This document shows positions 32,931 to 41,815 of a stretch of 64,000 nucleotides of DNA, piece after piece. The stretch lies in contig WHVA01000305.1 in assembly GCA_015179125.1 (NCBI GenBank), positions 1 to 64,000 on the forward strand. Direction: 5' to 3'. Source of the DNA: Gautieria morchelliformis (Eukaryota > Basidiomycota > Agaricomycetes > Gomphales > Gomphaceae). The first letter of the stretch is position 1. Each line of letters opens with the position of its first letter. A program made the translations under genes and the position numbers. The notes under the pieces were generated by a model. That model saw only the letters and a list, made by a program, of their open reading frames with translations, made no database searches and was not told where the DNA came from.

Positions 32931-34394
32931 ATGCCTGCATTTCTCAGGGATCCATCTACTCCAGAGAGTATCCGTCAGCGGGAGCGTGCACAGGCGAGGG
33001 AGGCGCAGCGGTTAATGACACCACACACTGATCGGAGAGCGCGTATCAGAGCTCGGGACCAGTCACTCCCTCCACCGCCACCTTTTGCCATCCCTCACCC
33101 TCCTCCTAGAAGCAATGCAGCTGATCCTTTTCAACAACCTCTTGCTGGGCCATCACATCCTCCAAGGCTTGCTGGGCCATCACTTGCTCAAAGGCTTGCA
33201 GGGCCATCACGTGTTCCTGATCCCAGTCCTAGAGAGCAGGTGGCAGCCCTTCGTGCTCAGTTAGCAGTTATCCCACCATGGCAGCCCCTGAGAGGACATA
33301 GGCCAGACCCTGTACAGCCAGCTCCTGTAGTAGGTTCAGCAGCCATTGCAGACTTGCGTGCTCAGGCAGCTGCATTGCAGCCTTTGGGAAGGCACAGGCC
33401 TGCATCTGTACAACCAGCTCCTCCTCATCCTGTAATAGGTTCTGCAGGAGTGGCAGCATTGCGGGCTCAGGCTAATGCAGTAAGACCAATGCCTCCGCTA
33501 CTCCCTGCACTCCTGCGGCCTCTTCAGCGACTGCCTGCACCTCCTCAGCCTCCTCAGCCACTCCCTGCTCCTCCTCAGCCTCCTCAGCCACTCCCTGAAC
33601 CTCGGCAGCATCCTCAGCGACCTCCTCCTCCTATTCCACTTGGTCACTCTAGAATAATTGAGGCAGATGTGCAACGTCATGATCTGGGTCCCATGGTTAT
33701 TCCCTGCCCTGACTGTGGAGCATTACACTGGATGGCAGAACGCCTGCTGAAATCCTCAAATCGGCGGCCCAGATTTGGTGATTGCTGTTTAGAAGGAAAG
33801 GTGCAGCTTCCAGAGCTGCCAGTGCTCCCTCAGCCATTGAGACGGCTCTTAGAGGGCCAGGACCCTGAGGCCAAACAGTTTCGCAAGAACATCAGGCAGT
33901 ACAATGCTGCATATGCATTCACTTCCTTGGGAGCCGACTTTGATCTAGATTTGCTTCAGGAGGGTTGTGGTACATATGTCCTCAAGCTGCAGGGTGAACT
34001 GTATCATATTCATGGCTCTCTCATCCCTAACCCTGGGAGGCGGATACAGTATGCCCAACTTTATATATATGATCCAGCATTGGCTTTGGCACAGAGGAAC
34101 ACGCGTAACCCAGGTCTGTCTCCAACTATCATGGGAGACTTGCAGGAAATGCTCCTCTTATGCAATCCTCATGTTCCCATATATAGACAAGCGGCTGAGA
34201 GGCTCAGAGCTCAGGGACAGAATGGTGAGATCCAGGCTAGGCTCACATACAGGGAACACAGGGATCCTAGGAGGTATAATATCCCTACTGCGGATGAGAT
34301 TGCAGTAGTTCTTCCTGGAGATGGCATCAACCCTGAACCTAGGGATGTTATTGTCCAGCTAAAAGGTGGACGCTTTCCAAGGTATCTGATATGA
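32931..34394 (+). pseudogene. Helitron 3 N-terminal region, ends at a frameshift
   Basis: ATG 32931 starts MPAFLRDPSTPES, the same start as Helitron 1. The frame carries the Pro-rich repeats (shorter than in Helitron 1), the CPDCGALHW...FGDCCLEGK module and the Helitron_like_N start (YIYDPALALAQRNTRNPG, LPGDGINPEPRD). At about 34380 a missing base relative to Helitron 1 (CTTTCCAAGGTATCTG versus TTTTAAAAGGGTATCCG) shifts the frame and stops it at 34394. The continuation is 34391-36865. Confidence 0.85.
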
Positions 34395-36865
34395 ATCCAA
34401 ACTATGCCTCTCTTCACTATGTCTTTCTTTTTCCCAGGGGAGAGTTGGGGTGGCAACCTGGTATTCGCTATCGCCAATTACCAGACGGGCGTGAGCGACG
34501 TGGGCGTGTCACCCAAATTCAGTTCCATTCCTATCGTCTCTTCCAGAGAACAGAAGAACCTACAATACTCCTGCGTGCTGGCAAATTATTCCAGCAGTAC
34601 ATTGTAGACTCTTGGGCCGCTGCAGAGCAAAGCAGGCTGTGGTGGATCAGGACAAATCAACACACTCTCCGTGCTGAGATGTATAACCAGATGATGGATG
34701 CCTTTCATCGCAATGACAATGACAGAGATCCAAACAACTTGGGCACAAGGTCCATTCTGCCTGCCACATTTCAGGGGGGGACACGGGACATGCAGGAAAA
34801 CCTGCAGAACTCTCTGGCCATTTCAAGGAAGCATGGTGTGGCTGATCTCTTTATTACCATGACTGCCAATCCCAACTGGCAGGAGATATTGGATGTGTTG
34901 TTGCCTGGACAAACTCCTCAGGACAGACCTGACCTGGTGTCACGGGTGTTCCAGCTCAAAAAGAAATACCTCATTGACTTGATCGTCGAGGAAAAGATTT
35001 TTGGGGAAACCGTCGCTCGCGTCCACACCATTGAATTCCAGAAAAGGGGACTCCCACACATGCATATTCTTATCTGGTTTGAAAGAGATTCCAAGATCAG
35101 ACATTCACATGAGGTGGATTCAATGATTTCATCAGAGTTCCCTGATCCAGAGACTCATCCTGTCCTCTACCGGTTGGTCTGTGAGCTGATGACACATGGT
35201 CCCTGTGGAGAATTGAATCGAAACGCACCCTGCATGGAAAATGGCAAGTGCAAGAAAGGCTTCCCAAAGCCATTCTGTGAGGAAACCAGTCTAAATGAGG
35301 ATGGATATCCAAAATATCATCGTCGCAATGATGGAAGGCTGCACAATGTCAGAGGTGACATGCTGGACAACAGATGGGTTGTGCCATACTCTGCTCTGCT
35401 CTTGCTCAAATTCTGGTGTCACATCAACCCTGAACTCACCATCAATGTGAGGTGTATCAAGTATATCCACAAGTATCTCTACAAGGGCCATGATCGGACC
35501 ACCATGGAGTTTGGTCGCACCCAGGATGAAATTAAGCAGTACCTGGACGCGCGCTATGTCAGTGCTCATGAGGCCTTTTGGAGGTTGCTGGAGCAGGAAA
35601 TCCACACCCAGGTGCCTGCAGTCATGGCACTGCCAGTCCATGAAAAGGACCATCACACAATCATCTTTGATCCCAACCAGGATGTGGACAACATCCTGGA
35701 AAGGGCTGAGGCAAAAAAGACACCGCTCATGGCTTACTTTGAGGCCAATGATATCTACCCTGAAGCACGTGATCTGCTCTATGTGGAGTTTCCTGAGCAT
35801 TTTACCTGGAACTCACAGGAAAAGGTATGGACACCACGCCAAGGAGGTTATAGCATCGGTCGCCTTCACTTTGCAAACCCTAAATCAGGAGAGAGGTTTT
35901 TTGTGCGCACTCTCCTCACAGTGGTCAAGGGGGCTAGATCCTTTGAGGAGCTTAGGTCGGTGGATGGCATACAATATGCTACTTACAAGGAGGCCTGTCG
36001 TGCAAGGGGACTTCTGGATGACGATCAGGAGTTGAGGTTGTGTCTCCAGGAAGCCAGTGGCATGAAAACAGGTGCTCAGCTCAGACATCTCTTTGCCACC
36101 ATCCTTGGCCATTGCAATCCATCGGGTCCCGGCAGACTATGGGATGGCTTCAAGGAGCACATATGTGATGATCTCAGACATCAGCTCCAAACCAGACACA
36201 ATATCCAGGAGCCACAGGATGATCAGGTCTATGATTTTTGCCTCTTTCTCTTGGATAAACTCCTTCAGCGTAATGGAATGTCCTTGAGCAGCTTTAAAGA
36301 TATGCCTCGGGTGGCAGGCGAGTGGGAGGCCCTCATTGGAAACAGGTTCATAGCTCAGCAGAGGGACTATGACCCCGTTCAAGAGAGGCAGATGGCTGAT
36401 GAGGAGGTTCCCAAGCTGAATGAGGGGCAAAGGTCTGCGCATGATCAGGTATTACAGTCGGCGCTGGACATAGATGCTCAGGGGAAACCTAACGGGCAAA
36501 TGTTTTTTGTCACTGGCTCAGGTGGTGCTGGGAAATCATTCACATGGAACACTCTAATCCACTCCTGTAGAGCGGAGAGCCTCATTGTGATTGCAGTAGC
36601 CTCATCTGCAATGGCTGCACTTATCCTCACTAAGGGTACAACCTCTCATAGCATGCTTGGAATTCCCATTCCTGTCCATGAGCGCTCTTTCTCCTGCATC
36701 AAAAAGAACTCTGACAAGGCTGACATGCTGAGACAGGCCAGTCTCCTCATCTGGGATGAGGCTGCAATGCAGCATCGCCATGCCATAGAGGCCATTGACA
36801 GGACACTGAGGGATTTCCTTGACCAGCCTGACAGACCCTTTGGTGGCATCACAGTCGCCTTTTGA
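34391..36865 (+). pseudogene. Helitron 3 Rep core and first half of helicase
   Basis: An 824-codon open frame, the longest Rep-containing frame of the array. It has HSYRLFQRTEEPTILLRAGK, the HUH motif LPHMHILIWF (35051-35080), CMENGKCKKGFPKPFC, the two-Tyr motif KYIHKYLYKGHDRTTMEF near 35456, then DARYVSAHEAFWRLLE, and the helicase up to motifs I (GSGGAGKSFTWN) and II (LLIWDEAAMQHRHAIEAI). It ends at a TGA in GITVAF* that Helitron 1 shares, where Helitron 2 has Gly. The Rep catalytic residues are all present, so only the N-terminus and helicase C-terminus are cut off. Confidence 0.85.
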
Positions 36866-37808
36866 GGTGACTTTCAGCAGACTCTCCCAATTGTCCCTAA
36901 AGGCTCCAAGGAGGATATCGTGGGAGCTACCCTTCAGAAGTCACATCTGTGGCCAAAGATCAAGGTCCTCCATCTGACAGAGAACATGCGGGTGAGAAAT
37001 GACCCTGACAGAGCCAGGTTTGCAGAATGGCTGCAGAATGTGGGCCAGGGAAAGGATCTCCCACTAGATCATACGTTCTCACTCCCTCCTCACATGGTTT
37101 GTGGCCCTGGAATTGAAGATCAGATCCAGGAAATATACCCTGGCATTGGCAATCAAGTCCCTGCCCAGGACAATTACTTTTTGGAGCGTGCCATCCTCTG
37201 TGCCAGAAACACTGAGGTCAATGAGATCAATTCCATGGTGTTTAGGGAGTTTCCAGGTGATGCTCAGGTCTTGCACTGCGCAAATTCCATTTTAAGAATC
37301 CAACAATGCAGATAGGTATCCTGTGGAGTATCTGAATTCCATAGAGATGGACTGTCTTCCTCCTGCTCGCTTGGAAGTCAAGCCTGGAGTGCCTCTGATG
37401 CTGTTGCATAATTTGGATCAGAAGCAAGGACTATGCAATGGGACAAGGTTGTGGTTGGTGAGGATAAGCATTAGAGTGTTGGAGGTCAGGATCATCTCAG
37501 GTCCATGTGCAGGAAATATTGCATTCATCCCCAGGATCATCATTAAGCCATCAGAGGGAGAGTTGCCATTTGTGCTGTAAAGGAGGCAGTTTCCAGTGCG
37601 TTTGGCATTTGCAATGACTATCAACAAGTCTCAAGGACAGTCTTTGGGTACGGTTGGGCTGGACCTGAGATATCCAGTGTTTGGACATGGTCAGTTGTAT
37701 GTTGGTGTATCAAGAGGGACCAATTGGAACAGAGTCAAGGTCTTGCTTGAGGAGGGTTTGTACACAACCAACATTGTATATAAAGATGTATTACTTAGAG
37801 CTCCTTGA
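36866..37808 (+). pseudogene. Helitron 3 helicase C-terminal half, broken
   Basis: After the TGA, helicase codons continue (LTENMRVRNDPDRARF, PPHMVCGPGIEDQIQEIYPG). A frame change occurs around 37290-37320, next to a deletion shared with Helitron 1 (the KETDFAEQ codons of Helitron 2 are missing in both). A TAA ends the frame at 37578-37580 (FVL*), private to this copy. The last part gives [20 protein letters not shown] and [20 protein letters not shown] to the stop at 37808. Confidence 0.82.
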
Positions 37809-38009
37809 TTTTTTTATATCCACTTCGCTTGATATGATTTATGCGTTTTACTTCATTTTACTTGATGCAAATTGATTACTTTGATTTTCCCCAATGTACT
37901 TGACCTTACTGATATGTTAGACTTACCGATGTGTTAGACTTACTGATGCGTTTGACCTTACCAAGGCGCTTGACCTACACCCCCGCGCGAAGCGCAGGTA
38001 CCCACCTAG

Positions 38010-38240
38010 TCAATCAGTGACGCACTCGCTCCTCAGAGCTTAGTCAGCTCATGCATATACTGTGCACAGGGGTGCACTAAGAGTCCCCACTCCCTGAGTC
38101 ATCAAATATATCAATTCTGATATATCTAATCTATTATTCCTAAAAATGACCATTCGCAGTGGAAAACCAAGGTAACCAACTCCATTTGGCCTCACTCCAC
38201 AGGATGCCAGCTGCACCGTTAGCAAAAGCTCACCTGGCAC
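38010..38240. other. Spacer between Helitron array and hAT element
   Basis: About 230 bp starting with the host T of the Helitron insertion site and ending with the hAT target sequence CCTGGCAC (38233-38240). Nothing else recognised. Confidence 0.5.
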
Positions 38241-39326
38241 TAGTGTTCTACGGGCTCGGGCTTGGCCCGAGCCTGGCCCTTAAGCGCCCAAGAGGAGGGC
38301 TCGGCTTCATTTTCAGAAGCCCTGAGCCCGACCCTTAAGCCCGGGCTTTGGGCGCCAATGTGGATCGTCGTTTGCAAAGTCCAAAAAAGTCAACTGTAGT
38401 TACAAAAAATGGTTTGAATGGGTTGAAAAATTTCTCAACTGTTTTTTCATCCCTCCCCTATCCTCGCACTCTAAATCCCAATGCCTCGCATGGTCATCCC
38501 CAGTGACAAGTGACGTGGGGCGAGTGCGGGTTGCTAGAGGCTTGGAGCCAGGGTGCGTTCATCGTGCTTTGTGACTTTAAAAAAAATAAAAATTCCTTTT
38601 TTTTAATTATACCTCTTTTTTTCTGCGTTTTACCCACGTCCCCAGATCTGGGACATCGCGAAGAAGCGCACTGCACAGTGTTCAAGGGGCACAAGCCGGG
38701 GATGTACTCACTCGACTTTTCGCGCTACAGGGGCTTATCAACTCTGGGTCGATGGATAAGGTACATGGGCCTGCTGCCATCTTGCTGTACTGCCGTGGTG
38801 GCAGCTGCTGCGGAATGCTGATGCTGACGCATGCAGACAGACAGCGCGCATATGGGATATGGAGATCGGGGGCATAGGACGATGCTGACGATTATCGAGC
38901 TGGGGGACGTGAGTGGCTGTTTCTGCTTTTTGCGTGGCAGGGCGCTGATTCTCCGTTTTGCCGCATTTCCGCGTGTGTGCCCATCCTCTGCCGCCGCCCC
39001 GCAAGCGCAGCCTGAGGCGGGCGTGACCTCCATTGGGATCTCCCTGTACGGGCGGCTTGTCGTGGCAGGCTCACTCACCACCATTGTGCCCCTGTGGGAT
39101 GTGCAGTCGGGACAGCTCATTCCACAGCCTCACGGGGACAAGGACAGCGTGCACAGCCTCGGTTCATGCCCAACGGCAACAACGACTGCCCACACCCGCA
39201 GGCCCGGGCTTGAGCCCTAGCCTGGCCCTTCTTCCAGGGCCGGGCTTGGAATTCAACGAGCCCGAGCCCCTCCAGGCCGAGCCCAAGCCCGGGCTTTTGA
39301 GCCCAGCCAGGGCCCGCAGAACACTA
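38241..39326. mobile_element. Non-autonomous hAT-like element, 8-bp TSD CCTGGCAC
   Basis: Ends are TAGTGTTCTACGGGCTCGGG on the left and the inverse TAGTGTTCTGCGGGC on the right. CCTGGCAC is duplicated at 38233-38240 and 39327-39334. An 8-bp target repeat with TAGTGTTCT-type ends is typical of hAT. Both subterminal zones are packed with GGCTCGGGCTTGGCCCGAGCC-like repeats in both orientations, plausible transposase-binding sites. No transposase is encoded; the interior is derived from a host WD40 gene. Confidence 0.85.
38646..39190 (+). pseudogene. Captured Tup1-like WD40 corepressor gene fragment (three exons)
   Basis: Exon-like 38646-38760 gives IWDIAKKR followed by a GH..GMYSLDFSRYRGL-type segment and SGSMDK. 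After an intron (38761 to about 38836, GTACATG...CAG) comes RIWDMEIG/TMLTIIELGD with one frame slip, to 38908. An intron GTGAGT...GCGCAG (38909-39010) leads to AGVTSIGISLYGRLVVAGSL, LWDVQSGQLI and HGDKDSVHSL. This order matches consecutive WD40 blades of fungal Tup1 (IWD...GH..YSLDF, SGS.DK, RIWD, AGVTSVA.S..G...AAGSLD, GHKDSVYS). Introns are retained, so capture was from genomic DNA. Frame slips and substituted WD positions show it is not functional. Another closely related WD40 corepressor is possible. Confidence 0.75.
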
Positions 39327-39334
39327 CCTGGCAC

Positions 39335-40140
39335 AGTACACCATTAAAACATAAGCAGTCTAACCGGTGATCCCCAGTGAGAATCGACCAGGGATCCTTT
39401 GGGATCTGGCGGGTACTTAAAGTATTTTAGGGAGGGAGTGGGTATTTCGGGAACCGATGATGCCATAACTACATTTGACTGGGCCGTCCTCTACTTGGAG
39501 CCGACTTGTAGATTTTCTTTTGTTCACTGAAATTTTGGCAAATTTAACATTGAGCAGAAATTTTCAGGTGTGTATTCAGATGTCTGGGGATCTCGATCCG
39601 ACTCAAAGCAAGTGCGCATGCGAAAAGCACTGCCACGGTGGCAAATACATCGGGCTAACTTGAAGTGGGTACAAGCACGCAAAATTTCGCAAGAAGGAAA
39701 GCTCGCCATTTGTACCTGGCACGACTCAGCACATCCCAAGAACATCCCCGAAAACAGCAGCGTATCCACAGGGCCCCCACAACCCATGGCGAGACCATGG
39801 CGTAGCAGTGAGCAAGGTCCAGCGCAACTGCGAGGCAGTGTGTCTGGTTCTGGCAATCTCTCCCCGGACATCGACGATACCAGACTCGGTTGGCCTCGGG
39901 GCTTGCGCGTATGTAACGTGATTCATCTATATATTCCCGGTTTAACTGATGTCTGTGCATTGTCTTTATATTGACGCCTACGAGGACGGGGACGATCTCA
40001 AGGATACGGGAATGGGAGGCGAGCCTTCGGACAGCCAGGTACGTATCCCACTACATGAAGTATACTGTTTTTGCCTTATTCTTTCGAGCTACTAACATGC
40101 TGCGTAGCGGTGACTCCATTCGAGGATGGCCAATTTAATG
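39335..40140 (+). other. Region with possible decayed exons, unidentified
   Basis: A plus-strand frame at 39570-39974 (KALPRWQIHRANLKWVQARK...SGNLSPDIDDTRLGW) and an exon-like stretch at about 39975-40037 (DAYEDGDDLKDTGMGGEPSDSQ followed by GTACGT) look mildly coding. I recognise no family and cannot define a start or splice chain. It may be remains of a host gene interrupted by the AT-rich tract that follows. Confidence 0.3.
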
Positions 40141-40700
40141 TATCTTTTTTTTATTAAAAAAAAAAAAAATCCACAAGCCAGGGACTCAGAGTCAAAGACC
40201 AACCTCTTAAAAGAATATTTGAATTTGACTGGCTCCAACGAGTCAAGACACCACTATCATAAAATGAGCTAGCTCCCGCACCAAAGAGAGAATAATTAGA
40301 CATATTAAAATTAATACTGTCTAAGAGATATGTACCTTTTCTAGGTAATTGAAATAGAGAATTTTTTAAATTTGTCATGTTTGTAACTATATAAATATAA
40401 AATTTGTTTATAATATTAAACTCTTTAGTACTTAAATTTCCGAAGATTTTTGATGCTATCAGGAGTTAGGGTGTCAGCCTTTCCTGACCACGACAGTTCT
40501 CTCCATAGTCAAATGGCTGTTTGACTTCAGTCCTACAGGTATCAAAAATTCAACATTAAATTAAGCCAAGGATTTAGTCTAATATAAAGAATGAATAAAC
40601 GTATAATCAAAGTCACCCTAAAACACAATTATTATAGAAGAGAAGCGTATAAAACAAGAAAATAATAAAGACTTATTTACAACAAGGACGGATCCAGACC
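40140..40700. other. AT-rich tract, possible organellar or plasmid-derived insert
   Basis: A sharply AT-rich block, bounded on the left by a T-run/A-run (40144-40168). Its composition is unlike both sides, with an isolated conserved-looking stretch around 40465-40545 (GGTGTCAGCCTTTCCTGACC, CAAATGGCTGTTTGACTTC). This could be a nuclear copy of mitochondrial DNA or of a mitochondrial plasmid, but I recognise no organellar gene. Confidence 0.25.
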
Positions 40701-40792
40701 GATGGCAACGACGGTGGAGCGGGAAGAGCCAGTAGTAGTAGTAGACTCGACTCATTAGTAGACCTTTAAAACCCTAAGTAGATGTGGGATAC

Positions 40793-40990
40793 GCAGCCTT
40801 CAAGATGCTCCTCAACTTTGACGAGTCGTATCCAAATAAGCCGCATTGCCAATGTTTCACCTAAATGTATCTGCCAATGGTGAACTCTGCCTTGACATTC
40901 TCCAAAACAGGTGCAACCCCACCTACGATGTCGCATCTTGTATACCTGCCCTTTTACTTGTATACGAGCGTTGGACTTTCATGTAGGTTA
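40793..40990 (+). pseudogene. RAD6/UBC2 ubiquitin-conjugating enzyme fragment
   Basis: In one frame 40799-40845 reads [15 protein letters not shown]. After an 11-nt scar replacing about nine codons, a shifted frame from 40855 reads [28 protein letters not shown]. This is the E2 core of Rad6/Ubc2 (F..L..FDE.YPNKPP...[28 protein letters not shown]), including the active-site Cys within GELCLDIL. The frame ends soon after, in TAG near 40983. The usual N-terminal and C-terminal parts are absent nearby. Cytosolic/nuclear E2 function is known for the family; this copy is a dead fragment. Related class I E2s are possible, but [11 protein letters not shown] favours Rad6. Confidence 0.75.
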
Positions 40991-41338
40991 TACTAATTTT
41001 TTCCTACACCCTAGCACACAAGGATACAAATCGGCAAGCGAGCGTGAACGTGAACTGGCATCCCTGGATCGGAAAGCAATCGTCAACTTGAAAAGTAAGC
41101 ATGGGGTATCTTGACCAGCATGCATGGAGTCTACAAGATGGTATTTCAAGTCATCTCCTTTTCACTCACTACTGCAAAGCGAGTCCATCTCCACAAGCTG
41201 TTGTCTACTGTGCACGTTAGATCACATGTTGTGACACAACGAGTGTGACAAGCCGTGACTAGCATTTCCTGCTACCACAATGTCATACTGTCATCTCCAC
41301 AGGAGACAAACCCACATCATTAACTCATTCCGTGATTC

Positions 41339-41815
41339 TTGTCATGACACGTTTATTTCCCATACTCAGATGCCCCGTTTTCCCATTTCTCACTCCACCT
41401 CCGTGTTCGTTCCGATCGCCCTCGCCGTGTTCGGCAACCGATCCTCGCTGTTCGCACCATTTACCATAGCCACACCGTCAAAGCACGATCGACTTCTTTG
41501 GACTGACTTGGCAGTCATCGCTGAGCCTATCACCTCCTCTGCTCAACCCTCTTTCGATGATGTTCCTATGATCAGATTGTCATGACGCGTGTATTTCCTA
41601 CACCTTGTTACCCCCATTTCCCCTTTCGCCACTTCTCCTCCATGTTCGCTCGGCTTTGCCCTCCACCTCGACCACTCCTGCCCTATGTCAGCTCCGTTGG
41701 CCCTTCCTCGCATTTCGCCGAACAGCCACTCGCTGCTCGCATCATTCGCCAGCAGGCACACCATCAAATCACGATCGATATCCCTACCCGGCATGATGGC
41801 TCGTCAGTAGCTCCA
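41339..41815 (+). repeat. Two diverged tandem copies of a ~240-bp unit
   Basis: GTCATGACACGTTTATTTCC at about 41340 recurs as GTCATGACGCGTGTATTTCC at about 41579, a shift of about 241 bp. Later landmarks repeat at the same distance, such as CGCTGTTCGCACCATT / CGCTGCTCGCATCATT and TCAAAGCACGATCGA / TCAAATCACGATCGA. An old tandem duplication of unknown function. Confidence 0.65.

Larger units (their letters stand above)
31439..38009 (+). mobile_element. Helitron 3, third in tandem
   Basis: Begins at 31439 with TCTAAGAGTTAAACGCGGGG directly after the CTAG of Helitron 2 and ends at 38009 with CTAG. The hairpin is CCCGCGC GAA GCGCAGG, 37982-37998, with one mismatch. It is followed by host T (38010). 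Overall it is closest to Helitron 1, sharing leader repeats, the N-terminal protein and a helicase nonsense codon, with a Helitron 2-like tract near 36190-36300. Confidence 0.9.

Noticed and set aside
38725-39120. Minus-strand frames over the hAT interior
   Set aside because: The plus strand carries the Tup1-like WD40 codons with splice signals; the minus frames are shadows.
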